Shown here in pieces: positions 6,360-12,493 of a stretch of DNA of 12,493 nucleotides. Source of the stretch: Candidatus Bathyarchaeum sp. (lineage in GTDB: Archaea > Thermoproteota > Bathyarchaeia > Bathyarchaeales > Bathyarchaeaceae). Where the stretch lies: positions 1 to 12,493 of the forward strand of contig PIXT01000164.1 in NCBI GenBank assembly GCA_003096235.1, read 5' to 3'. Numbering within the stretch: the first letter of the stretch is position 1; each line of letters begins with the position of its first letter. The notes under the pieces were generated by a model. The model was not told the DNA's origin, did no database searches, and saw only the letters and a program-made list of their open reading frames with translations. Position numbers and translations under genes: made by a program.

Positions 6360-7615
6360 GTTGCGGCTTTGTAACGAAGAATCGCTGCTACTCCACCAAA
6401 CGACTTCTTTAGCATCTGCCCCTCTTCAGTGTCGCCCGACAAAACTTCCACATCTGTTCCCGCCATCTCAGCGGTCTCAGCTAATTCATCGATAAGTTCT
6501 TGGTTATCCGTAACTGACAGGGTTGGAACACTGCATTTCGGGCACGAACTTCCGTTTGTTTTTTGTTCAAACTCTGCAAGTTGATGCATCTTCATTGTTT
6601 CTTGCTGGGTGTGACCGCAAGAACCACATTTCACGGTTGCCCGAACTAAGTCAACTTCCTCGGAAAGAAGAAGAGTAGCAACAATTCCGTTGTTCAGGTA
6701 CTTTCGTACTTCTTCTTCGCCGTATGTGGCTAAGCCCGTGTCCTGACCGATTTCACGCAGAAACTTTTGCATGATTTTCTTTTCTTCAACATAACGTATT
6801 CTTTGCAGAATCTCTTTAGAACCATCCACAACCTCTTCTACTCCATGTTCATCCGTGTATGAAGTGTCGATTATGGCTGCAATCTTTTCTTTTAGGGTAT
6901 AATGAAGAAAGTTTCCCTTCTCAAAATCTTCTTTTGTTGGTCCAGGACCCCCCAACAGTATGCTCTTGAGGTTTTCGATTGGAAGAAAAATTTCGTTAGC
7001 ATGTTCTCCAACACGCTTAAAGTATTCTTGCACTTTTGCCTGTCTTTGGCGCACAAACCTTTTGGCAGATTGACCTCCTGCCCTGAACTTTCCGGGAATC
7101 CCCGATGTGATCTGCTTCACTATTTCAAGATGTTTTCCTCTAACCGTGGCAAAGGATGCATGTGCGGAATCCAAAACAATAATTCCATAGGTTTCTTTTT
7201 CCTTCAAGAACTCCTGCAGGTGCTCAGTGTGAAATCTGGCATCACAACGATACAAATAAACCTGAATAGGCTCTGGTGGAGAAATCACATACAACTCAAT
7301 TTTTTCGCTTCCAGGACCATTCTGCGGAATTGCTCCACAAAAGAGCACCAACCCGTTTTCTGGCACCTTCTTGAACAGTTTTACCCTTTGCGTAACCCTT
7401 GTTATGGCGTCCTGAACATTCTTTTTTGTAGTGTTAGATTTGATGTTTGAGGCAGTTCCATACTCGTTGTTGAGCATGGCTACTACTTCGCTGATTTGGC
7501 GCCCATACGGCACATACAGTGAGACAAGTTCTGTTCCTCTGCCTTCTCTGGCTGCTAGCCTGTCAAGATTGCGTTTTAGCCGAAAACGTAGAAGAGAATC
7601 GTGTTTAGTGCTCAA
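6356..7615 (-). CDS. prf1: peptide chain release factor aRF1
   Basis: Recognises all three stop codons and triggers release of the finished protein at the ribosome. It is the archaeal counterpart of eRF1 and is unrelated to bacterial RF1/RF2. The 419 residues carry TASNIKS (54-60; stop-codon recognition), the Y-x-C-x3-F motif as YRCDARF (122-128), and RAGGQSAKRF (178-187) with the catalytic GGQ at 180-182. LLGGPGPTKEDF marks the end of the middle domain. A C-terminal domain with a zinc-finger-like CGSC...CPKC (about 330-361) follows. The start is TTG7615; an ATG seven bases upstream is out of frame. The last four bases overlap valS end to end: the palindrome TTAA (6356-6359) gives a TAA stop on each strand. 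The propeller gene lies 126 bases upstream on the same strand. Confidence 0.97.
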   Translation of the reverse strand: MSTKHDSLLRFRLKRNLDRLAAREGRGTELVSLYVPYGRQISEVVAMLNNEYGTASNIKSNTTKKNVQDAITRVTQRVKLFKKVPENGLVLFCGAIPQNGPGSEKIELYVISPPEPIQVYLYRCDARFHTEHLQEFLKEKETYGIIVLDSAHASFATVRGKHLEIVKQITSGIPGKFRAGGQSAKRFVRQRQAKVQEYFKRVGEHANEIFLPIENLKSILLGGPGPTKEDFEKGNFLHYTLKEKIAAIIDTSYTDEHGVEEVVDGSKEILQRIRYVEEKKIMQKFLREIGQDTGLATYGEEEVRKYLNNGIVATLLLSEEVDLVRATVKCGSCGHTQQETMKMHQLAEFEQKTNGSSCPKCSVPTLSVTDNQELIDELAETAEMAGTDVEVLSGDTEEGQMLKKSFGGVAAILRYKAAT

Positions 7616-7661
7616 CGTTCATTACGCTCTTTATTGTAGACCTATCCAATGTAGCATAGCT

Positions 7662-7671
7662 GATAAAAGTT
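7662..7671 (-). promoter_or_regulatory. probable TATA box for prf1
   Basis: Read on the minus strand this is AACTTTTATC. It puts transcription start near 7640 and leaves a leader of about 25 bases before TTG7615. It lies within an inverted repeat (GATAA/TTATC, 7662-7674). A second AT-rich candidate, CTTTTAAATAAAG on the minus strand at 7703-7715, is about 90 bases from the gene. Confidence 0.35.
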
Positions 7672-7741
7672 ATCTTTCCTGATTTGAATATTGAAATTTA
7701 ACTTTATTTAAAAGCAATAAACAGAGCGCATGCATAATCCG

Positions 7742-8980
7742 TTAGCGGAAGGCGTAAACATAGCCGTCTTGTGTGGTTATGTACATTGTGCTATTGGCGA
7801 TTGCAGGAGAATTATAGCCTATGTTACCGTTTGCTGCGTATTCCCAAACTTTGTCTCCTGTTAAAGCGTTAAGGCAATACATACGGTTTGAAGACCCAAA
7901 ATAGACGTAGCCACTCGCAACAGCTGGCGAAGACTGTATCCCATAGTATGCAACATCCTTTGGTGCTGTTTGGTAGCTCCATACTTTATCTCCGCTAGAC
8001 GCATTAAGACAGTACATGTTCTTATCGTTTGACCCTACATACACGTAACCTGAACAAACAGCAGGCGAAGAGTGCACTCCTGAACCCGTTGTGTAATTCC
8101 ATACTTGTTCACCGTTTGCAGCACTCAGGCAGTAAACCTTGCCATCAAGTGACCCCACATAAACAAAACCATTGACAACTGCTGGAGAAGAAACTACAGC
8201 ATGCGCTTCCCACGGTTTATCTCCTCCTGTCATGAAATTCCAAATTCTTGCCCCCGAGCTGGCGTTAAGACAATTAACATTGCCATCTCCAGAACCAACA
8301 TAGACAAAGCCGTCAACTACCGCGGGAGAAGAGAGCCCGCAACCCCAAGATTGAAAACTCCACTTTTTGTTGCCTGTCGCAGCGTCAAGGCAGTAAATGT
8401 TTCCGTCGTAACATTCTATGTAAAGGTAGCCGTCGGCAACCGCCGGAGACGATTGAACAGCTAGTGCCGAGGTTGTGAAATTCCATACCTTGGAGCCAGT
8501 TAAGGCGTCAAGACAAACAACACTAGTGTTAGACGGAAAATCTTGATACATCGCCGCAACACATACGTACACGTATCCGCCAGCAACCGCGGGTGTGGCG
8601 CCTCCATAACCACTAGTGAGGTAAATCCATACTTTTTCTCCACTGGAAGCGTTAAGACAATACACGTTGATTTCTCCACCAAAGTATAGGTAGCCGTCAG
8701 CAACTACGGGCGAAGAAGATACCCCCTCGCCTGAACCATCAGGATAATTGGGTATGGTTGTGTAATTCCACAGCAAGTTAGCCAGCATAGGAGCCGTACT
8801 GGTTGAGTAACCCGAATGGGTAAGGTCGTGATGAAACATGGACCAGTTGGTTGAGGACGGATTAACAGTGATGCTGCTATTTGGGTGCATCATGTAAAGT
8901 GACGACAGTAATACTGCGCTTATAATAGCAATTAACACAATGCCTACAAGAGCTAAAATCCCACGTTTATGCTGCACCAA
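7742..8980 (-). CDS. membrane-anchored PQQ-type beta-propeller protein
   Basis: Predicted cell-surface protein of 412 residues. Residues 8-30 form one hydrophobic segment after positively charged residues, so it is probably an N-terminal anchor or uncleaved signal with the rest outside. The body starts with SMFHHDLTHSGYS (47-59), a common opening of PQQ-repeat proteins. It then has repeats of the form SSPAV-x-GYVYVGS...YCLNASSG-x-KVW-x-Y beginning near 88, 129, 177, 217, 264, 304, 350 and 390. The N-terminal LLWNYTT (69-75) supplies the outer part of the blade completed by residues 390-412, closing an eight-bladed ring. Enzymatic PQQ or metal ligands are not evident, so it may bind other proteins or ligands. 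The start is TTG8980, with GAGGG seven bases ahead; GTG8977 is possible. It carries about ten N-x-S/T sequons. Confidence 0.85.
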   Translation of the reverse strand: MVQHKRGILALVGIVLIAIISAVLLSSLYMMHPNSSITVNPSSTNWSMFHHDLTHSGYSTSTAPMLANLLWNYTTIPNYPDGSGEGVSSSPVVADGYLYFGGEINVYCLNASSGEKVWIYLTSGYGGATPAVAGGYVYVCVAAMYQDFPSNTSVVCLDALTGSKVWNFTTSALAVQSSPAVADGYLYIECYDGNIYCLDAATGNKKWSFQSWGCGLSSPAVVDGFVYVGSGDGNVNCLNASSGARIWNFMTGGDKPWEAHAVVSSPAVVNGFVYVGSLDGKVYCLSAANGEQVWNYTTGSGVHSSPAVCSGYVYVGSNDKNMYCLNASSGDKVWSYQTAPKDVAYYGIQSSPAVASGYVYFGSSNRMYCLNALTGDKVWEYAANGNIGYNSPAIANSTMYITTQDGYVYAFR

Positions 8981-8987
8981 CAGGAGT

Positions 8988-8992
8988 CCCTC
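8988..8992 (-). promoter_or_regulatory. ribosome binding site of the propeller gene
   Basis: On the minus strand GAGGG lies seven bases before TTG8980, supporting this unusual start codon. Confidence 0.55.
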
Positions 8993-9028
8993 AAATATTA
9001 TGTGAAATGATGTTTCTAGTGTTTTAAG

Positions 9029-9039
9029 TTTTTATATGC
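9029..9039 (-). promoter_or_regulatory. TATA box for the propeller gene
   Basis: On the minus strand this reads GCATATAAAAA, the clearest TATA element in the window. It predicts transcription start near 9005-9010 and a leader of about 25-30 bases that contains the GAGGG site. Confidence 0.55.
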
Positions 9040-9106
9040 TAAACCCTTCTGAAAGCGCGTAACTCAGTCAAATAGCTGTATTATTTTGTTATTGATTGTA
9101 ATCTGC

Positions 9107-9128
9107 CGACTTTGCAGTCTGTAAGTCG
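9107..9128 (+). repeat. inverted repeat in the divergent promoter region
   Basis: CGACTT (9107-9112) and AAGTCG (9123-9128) are exact complements separated by ten bases. A smaller repeat, GATT-GT-AATC, lies at 9094-9103. Both are in the roughly 215-base spacer between the divergent propeller and kinase genes. They could be operators or a leader hairpin; neither is proven. A weak TATA-like TAATTATG (9149-9156) for the kinase follows. Confidence 0.3.
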
Positions 9129-9197
9129 TACCTTACTTTCTTTGACCTAATTATGCTGTGGCGTTGAAGGGCAAGATTATTCAAAGCGAACTTGACT

Positions 9198-10181
9198 ATG
9201 TGTGTGGACATAAACAGTGTCTCGTATTGTCTAGGTGGGAAAAAAAGGCTGCCAGCTCAAAGGCTAGTGTTTGTTGGTCACATATCTGTTGACAAAGTCG
9301 AAAACGTCAATGGTACACGTGTTCAGCCCGGAGGCGCAGCCCTATACGCTGCAATGGCAGCTCGAACCCTGTCCAAAAATGTTACATTAATTTCGGCTAC
9401 TGGAAAAGACAACCAGTTCCGTAACATTTTGAATCTTTTGCCCTACAAGGACGTGAAAATATACGATAAACCCTCAACAAGATTTCACATCCGATATGAC
9501 CGCCGATGGGAAGCCCATTACCTCAAAGCTGAACACGGGGCTGGCTCCAGAATAACCGCCCGCAGAATCTCAGACCAGTGGTTTAGGCACAAGAGCATAT
9601 TTCACATTTCACCGATGCAGCCCTCAAAGGTTGCCCGAATTTTAGACAAGATAAAGAAAAAGTCTCCTGACACCAAGGTTTCGGTTAACACGTGGATAGA
9701 TTACATCAGGGACAGCCGAAGAAACAGGAAAATTCTCAAGGATGTTGCTTTGAAGGCAGACTTTTTTATCTTAAATGACACTGAAGCTAAAGCGTTAACC
9801 CAAACTGATTCCATATCTTCTGCTGTTAGGCTTCTGAAAGCTAAAAGACTGGTTGTCACCTTGGGAAACTTGGGTGCCATAATCAGCGGAGAAGATGTTG
9901 ATTTGCAGATGGTTCCTGCTTTGACTTTGCCGCCGGACCGTGTTGTTGACACTACTGGTGCAGGGGATGTGTGGTGTGGAGCTTTTCTTGCCACGTACAA
10001 TCTTACTGAGGATTTCGTCAAGTCTGTTGGTGCAGCATCTACCATTTCCCGTATTAAATGCTCGGATTGGGGCTTTCAGAGTCTCATAAATCTGCGATTC
10101 AAAGAGCCTAACGATGTGATAGAATTTTTTATGGGGCTAAAAGATGGTGGTATCCAAAAAAGGATATTTGATTATACCTGA
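9198..10181 (+). CDS. PfkB-family carbohydrate/nucleoside kinase
   Basis: ATP-dependent kinase of the ribokinase/PfkB superfamily, about 327 residues, cytoplasmic. The N-terminal lobe has FVGHISVDKVENVNG (25-39) and the substrate-side QPGGAALYAAMAARTL (43-58). The centre has NDTEAKALT (193-201) and VTLGNLGAI (220-228). The C-terminal signature DTTGAGD (251-257), with the catalytic Asp as its last residue, is intact and is followed by VWCGAFLA. The substrate cannot be read from the sequence; sugars, sugar phosphates and nucleosides are all used in this family. The start is uncertain: TTG9192, ATG9198 and GTG9267 are in frame. The first 23 or so residues, before RLVFVGH, do not look like family sequence, so GTG9267 (preceded by AAAGG) may be the true start. 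It is transcribed divergently from the propeller gene. Confidence 0.85.
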   Translation: MCVDINSVSYCLGGKKRLPAQRLVFVGHISVDKVENVNGTRVQPGGAALYAAMAARTLSKNVTLISATGKDNQFRNILNLLPYKDVKIYDKPSTRFHIRYDRRWEAHYLKAEHGAGSRITARRISDQWFRHKSIFHISPMQPSKVARILDKIKKKSPDTKVSVNTWIDYIRDSRRNRKILKDVALKADFFILNDTEAKALTQTDSISSAVRLLKAKRLVVTLGNLGAIISGEDVDLQMVPALTLPPDRVVDTTGAGDVWCGAFLATYNLTEDFVKSVGAASTISRIKCSDWGFQSLINLRFKEPNDVIEFFMGLKDGGIQKRIFDYT

Positions 10182-10206
10182 ATGACTAGTTAATTCATTT
10201 TTGTTT
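10181..10206 (+). terminator. possible transcription terminator after the kinase gene
   Basis: AATGA (10181-10185) pairs with TCATT (10195-10199), and a T-rich tract follows to 10206. The first arm touches the kinase stop codon. Archaeal termination mainly needs the T tract, which is present. Confidence 0.4.
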
Positions 10207-10262
10207 GCTTCGTTGGAAATTTAACTGAGACTGTTTATTCGTGTGGCGCACCCAAAAAGAAA

Positions 10263-10270
10263 CATTATTT
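10263..10270 (+). promoter_or_regulatory. TATA-like box for the RAM-domain gene
   Basis: CATTATTT lies after a purine-rich stretch (10252-10260) that could be a BRE. It predicts transcription start near 10290-10294, just ahead of the GGAG site. Confidence 0.35.
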
Positions 10271-10294
10271 AGGTTATTCCTCCGAGTAAAGTGT

Positions 10295-10298
10295 GGAG
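10295..10298 (+). promoter_or_regulatory. ribosome binding site of the RAM-domain gene
   Basis: GGAG lies nine bases before ATG10308. This favours that start over GTG10293, which lies upstream of the site, and over ATG10314. Confidence 0.5.
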
Positions 10299-10307
10299 AC
10301 GATTTGT

Positions 10308-10547
10308 ATGCCTATGGCTTATGTGTTAATTAACACTGAACCAAAACATATGGAAAACGTTGTAGCAACCTTGGAAAAACTTGATTCTGTCGTGGAAATC
10401 TTTCCTTTATACGGCGTCTACGATGTAGTTGCCAAAATACAAGCAGAAACAATGGAAAAACTCAAAGACATTGTCACATGGAAAGTGCGTAGCCTCGACG
10501 AAGTCCGCTCAACCATAACCATGCTTATACTTGAAAACAAAAAGTAG
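10308..10547 (+). CDS. stand-alone AsnC/Lrp ligand-binding (RAM) domain protein
   Basis: A 79-residue protein made only of the regulator-of-amino-acid-metabolism domain of Lrp/AsnC proteins, with no helix-turn-helix. It begins with the strand AYVLINTEP, continues with a helix (KHMENVVATLEKL), then EIFPLYGVYDVVAKIQAE. In that segment the G-x-YD turn is the family's ligand/oligomer signature. It then ends with a second helix and the C-terminal strand STITMLILE. Stand-alone RAM proteins of archaea form rings of dimers and bind amino acids. They may modulate a full-length Lrp protein, but no such partner is in this window. It has its own TATA-like box and GGAG site and lies 54 bases before the second flavodoxin gene, so those two may share a transcript. 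Confidence 0.88.
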   Translation: MPMAYVLINTEPKHMENVVATLEKLDSVVEIFPLYGVYDVVAKIQAETMEKLKDIVTWKVRSLDEVRSTITMLILENKK

Positions 10548-10601
10548 CATAACCCAGTCTTTCGTTTCCATTTTTACCCGAAACAGAAGCGTGAATTTGC
10601 C

Positions 10602-11138
10602 TTGAAGAACGCAGTGATACTTTACTGGTCCAGCACCGGAAACACAAAGAAAGTTGCTCTTGCAATAAAAGATGGCTTAGAAGCTGCAGGCATGAACGTT
10701 TCATTACTCAAAACAACTGAAGCAGCAAACATAGACTACTTTGATTATGACTTGGTCTGTGTTGGCGCCCCATCTATTCAATGGCATCCCCCTAAACAGG
10801 TTACAGAGTTTTTGCTCCAAAAATTTAACGAACACCGAAAACAGGAAAAAATCAAAACAGGCGCCCCAACAGTTCCCGGAAAAAATGCGCTAATATTTTG
10901 CACATACTCTGGACCCCACACTGGGCTTCGTGAAGCAACGCCTGTCGGCAAGTATATTGGTCAATTCTTTGAACACATCGGATTCACAGTTCTGGATGAA
11001 TGGTATGTTCTAAGCGAGTTTCACGGCTCAGAGGAACGCAGCACAAAAGGCAGAATGGGAGACATCAGAGGAAAACCCACAAAAGAAGAACTGCAAAAAA
11101 TAATGATGGACGCCAAAAAACTAGCATCCAAACTCTAA
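10602..11138 (+). CDS. flavodoxin (178 aa, second type)
   Basis: FMN-binding electron carrier distinct from the one at 2457. The strand AVILYWS leads to the phosphate loop SSTGNT (10-15). GAPSIQWHPPKQVTEFL (55-71) and FCTYSGPHTGLREATPVGKYIGQ (99-121) form the other flavin-side segments. The C-terminal region LSEFHGSEERSTKGRMGDIRG (137-157) is an extension that I associate with an archaeal flavodoxin branch and that is absent from the shorter protein. The start is TTG10602, with GTGA (10591-10594) seven bases ahead. It follows the RAM-domain gene closely and is ended by T-rich DNA at 11165-11188. The partner enzyme is unknown; this class may serve oxidoreductases of anaerobic metabolism. Confidence 0.87.
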   Translation: MKNAVILYWSSTGNTKKVALAIKDGLEAAGMNVSLLKTTEAANIDYFDYDLVCVGAPSIQWHPPKQVTEFLLQKFNEHRKQEKIKTGAPTVPGKNALIFCTYSGPHTGLREATPVGKYIGQFFEHIGFTVLDEWYVLSEFHGSEERSTKGRMGDIRGKPTKEELQKIMMDAKKLASKL

Positions 11139-11139
11139 A

Positions 11140-11188
11140 CACCTACTTGGGTGCCCTGCAGTCATTCTGTTTTTTCTTCATTTTTGTT
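11140..11188 (+). terminator. T-rich transcription terminator after the second flavodoxin
   Basis: A weak hairpin CACC/GGTG (11140-11143/11150-11153) is followed by T tracts at 11170-11175 and 11181-11185, the usual archaeal termination signal. Confidence 0.45.
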
Positions 11189-11250
11189 CACTCTTCACGG
11201 TTATCCTTAATCCAGTTGGTTGGGTTAACTTTTAGCCCCAAAAACAGCAG

Positions 11251-11258
11251 TTTATATG
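11251..11258 (+). promoter_or_regulatory. TATA box for the repeat surface protein
   Basis: TTTATATG, the same octamer as at 157-164, predicts transcription start near 11278-11282. That leaves a short leader containing the AGGTGG site. Confidence 0.5.
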
Positions 11259-11283
11259 GAGCCACATTATTAGCTGAATCCGT

Positions 11284-11289
11284 AGGTGG
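11284..11289 (+). promoter_or_regulatory. ribosome binding site of the repeat surface protein
   Basis: AGGTGG, a strong match to the archaeal anti-Shine-Dalgarno, lies four bases before ATG11294 and fixes that start. Confidence 0.55.
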
Positions 11290-11293
11290 AAAA

Positions 11294-12493
11294 ATGCGCC
11301 AAAATTTGGTGATTATTGAGGGTCTAGTTTTAGTTGGTTTTATGTTTTTGGCTCTTGTTGTCTCGGCTCCTGTGGTGTTTGCAGAGCCTTCGGTTCAGTG
11401 GGTAAAGACTTTTGGTGGCATGGGTGACGATGAAGCTCTTTGTGTCCAAGTTGGTGTTGATGGCTATGTTTTTGCGGGGATGACCAATTCTTCTGGTTCT
11501 GGTCAATATGATGTTTGGTTAATCAAAACGGACTCTTCTGGTTCCATGGAATGGAATCGAACCTATGGGGGTTCGTTTAATGACATGGCTTATTCTGTGG
11601 TGGCTACCGATGATGGTGGTTATGCGGTAGCGGGTATTACAAGCTCTTTTGGTTCTGGTGATGCTGATTTTTGGTTGCTAAAGGTTGACTCTTTTGGTAA
11701 CTTGGAGTGGAACCAAACCTATGGTGGTCCAGATCACGATTCCTGCCGTTCATTAGTTGCTACAAGTGATGGCGGTTATGCGTTGCTTGGCTTTGTTTCA
11801 TCTTCAGATGACGCAGGTGCGCCTTTAGGTTTTTTTGGCAATTTAGATGTTTGGTTGGTTAAGGTTGATTCTCTTGGTAATTTGCAGTGGAACCAAACCT
11901 ACGGAGGAAGTGGTTTAGATTCTGTTTCTACTCTCATCGAGACTAATGATGGAGGCTATGCTCTGGGATGCAGTACAGCTTCTTTTGGTGCGGGTAGTGC
12001 AGATTTTTGGTTGATTAAAGTTGATTCAGTTGGAAATCTGCAATGGAGCCAGACCTATGGCGGATCAGGTACCGAATATTCCAATTCGTTGGTGGCTACC
12101 CTTGATGGTGGCTACGCTTTGGCTGGTAGCACAAGTTCGTTTGGTGCAGGCAGTGCAGATGTTTGGTTGGTTAAGGTTGATTCTGTTGGAAATTTGGAAT
12201 GGAACCAAACCTACGGCGGATCAATAGCTGATTACTGTGATTCAATGGTTATTTCTAGTGATGGCGGTTACACTTTAGCTTGTATTACCCAAACACCCAC
12301 TTTTGGTGATGGCGTTTTTTGGTTATTCACTGTCGATTCCTCTGGCAGTTTGGGACTTAACCAAACTTATGCAGTTTCTGCCCATCATAGCCACACTTCA
12401 TTATTGCTTACCGCTGATGAAAGTTACATTCTGGGAGGTAGTACAAGAGACCCTATGGGTTACCGAGATTTTTGGCTGGCTAAAATCGGTGAA
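11294..12493 (+). CDS. secreted tandem-repeat (propeller-like) surface protein, 3' end beyond window
   Basis: The frame is open for 400 codons from ATG11294 to the window end with no stop, so the gene is incomplete here. Residues 8-30 are a hydrophobic signal sequence ending VVFA, with likely cleavage before EPS. From residue 36 the protein consists of repeats of about 52 residues. The pattern is W-N-x-T-YGG, then x-D-x-x-x-S-L-V-A-T-x-DGGY, A-x-AG-x-T-SSFG, and D-x-WL-x-KVD-x-x-GNL. Each repeat looks like one four-stranded beta sheet, so a propeller or similar solenoid on the cell surface is likely. I do not recognise a specific named family. It is clearly unlike the PQQ propeller at 7742. 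Translation signals are good (TATA, AGGTGG). The coding strand is strongly T- and G-rich compared with valS. Function and anchoring are unknown because the C-terminus is missing. Confidence 0.85.
   Translation, partial: MRQNLVIIEGLVLVGFMFLALVVSAPVVFAEPSVQWVKTFGGMGDDEALCVQVGVDGYVFAGMTNSSGSGQYDVWLIKTDSSGSMEWNRTYGGSFNDMAYSVVATDDGGYAVAGITSSFGSGDADFWLLKVDSFGNLEWNQTYGGPDHDSCRSLVATSDGGYALLGFVSSSDDAGAPLGFFGNLDVWLVKVDSLGNLQWNQTYGGSGLDSVSTLIETNDGGYALGCSTASFGAGSADFWLIKVDSVGNLQWSQTYGGSGTEYSNSLVATLDGGYALAGSTSSFGAGSADVWLVKVDSVGNLEWNQTYGGSIADYCDSMVISSDGGYTLACITQTPTFGDGVFWLFTVDSSGSLGLNQTYAVSAHHSHTSLLLTADESYILGGSTRDPMGYRDFWLAKIGE
11399..12493 (+). repeat. 156-bp coding tandem repeats
   Basis: Repeat units begin at the conserved Trp codon near residues 36, 87, 139, 199, 251 and 303, with a seventh unit (Trp replaced by Leu) near 355. 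The spacings are 51, 52, 60, 52, 52 and 52 codons. The long unit carries an eight-residue insertion around residues 171-183. Units four and five (about 11891-12202) are closest to each other at DNA level, which suggests recent duplication or gene conversion. The array continues past the window edge. Confidence 0.85.

Noticed and set aside
6902..7450. Open frame of about 182 codons on the plus strand inside prf1
   Set aside because: Antisense to the NIKS-GGQ region of a clear release factor, with no recognisable protein features.
9094..9128. Possible riboswitch or small RNA in the divergent spacer
   Set aside because: Only a six-pair and a four-pair inverted repeat are present, with no match to a known riboswitch core, so only the inverted repeat is reported.
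9164..9290. Possible frameshift or alternative N-terminus for the PfkB kinase in another frame (TTG9164)
   Set aside because: Its translation shows no PfkB-like N-terminal sequence, and the annotated frame already contains the complete GHISVDK start of the fold.
11399..12493. Regular DNA repeats considered as a CRISPR array or mobile-element repeats
   Set aside because: The 156-base period stays in frame with a secreted repeat protein, units are diverged mainly at codon level, and there are no unique spacers or cas genes.
1..12493. Search for a defence system, toxin-antitoxin pair, integrase, transposase or biosynthetic cluster
   Set aside because: All sizeable frames are explained by housekeeping, redox, regulatory or surface proteins. 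The lone winged-helix gene has no toxin-like partner, and no mobile-element ends or target duplications were seen.

Overview
This is archaeal chromosomal DNA with about ten complete genes, one gene running off the right edge, and a tRNA gene at the left edge. The archaeal assignment rests on an archaeal-type release factor 1 (NIKS and GGQ motifs), an archaeal-type valyl-tRNA synthetase, a tRNA-Leu with a bulge-helix-bulge intron at position 37/38, a stand-alone AsnC/Lrp ligand-binding domain protein, and TATA-like boxes 25-35 bases ahead of several start codons. The moderate GC content and the gene mix suggest a Bathyarchaeia-like or related anaerobic mesophile. That lineage guess is inference; no single gene here proves it.

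Layout. 21-127: intron-containing tRNA-Leu(CAA). 190-957: polytopic membrane protein related to the TspO/MBR (tryptophan-rich sensory) family. 992-2386: pyruvate kinase with an altered NFSHG motif. 2457-3385: a probable two-gene unit of a short flavodoxin and a cysteine-rich DUF3795 protein. 3583-3843: small winged-helix regulator, preceded by a spacer with a nested inverted repeat. 3903-6359: valyl-tRNA synthetase, converging with release factor aRF1 (6356-7615, minus) so that both stop codons lie in one TTAA. 7742-8980 (minus): membrane-anchored eight-bladed PQQ-type beta-propeller. It diverges from a PfkB-family sugar/nucleoside kinase (9198-10181). 10308-10547: stand-alone RAM-domain protein. 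10602-11138: second, unrelated-looking flavodoxin. 11294-end: secreted protein built of 52-residue tandem repeats, cut by the window edge.

How it fits together. The window mixes translation housekeeping (tRNA-Leu, ValRS, aRF1), central carbon metabolism (pyruvate kinase, PfkB kinase), low-potential electron carriers (two flavodoxins, one with a Cys-rich partner) and cell-surface proteins (the propeller and the repeat protein, both rich in N-glycosylation sequons). I see no defence island, CRISPR array, transposase, integrase or biosynthetic cluster. No new multi-gene system is evident. The items most worth a second look are the tandem-repeat surface protein, the pyruvate kinase active-site variant, the flavodoxin-DUF3795 pair, and the nested inverted repeat in front of the winged-helix gene.
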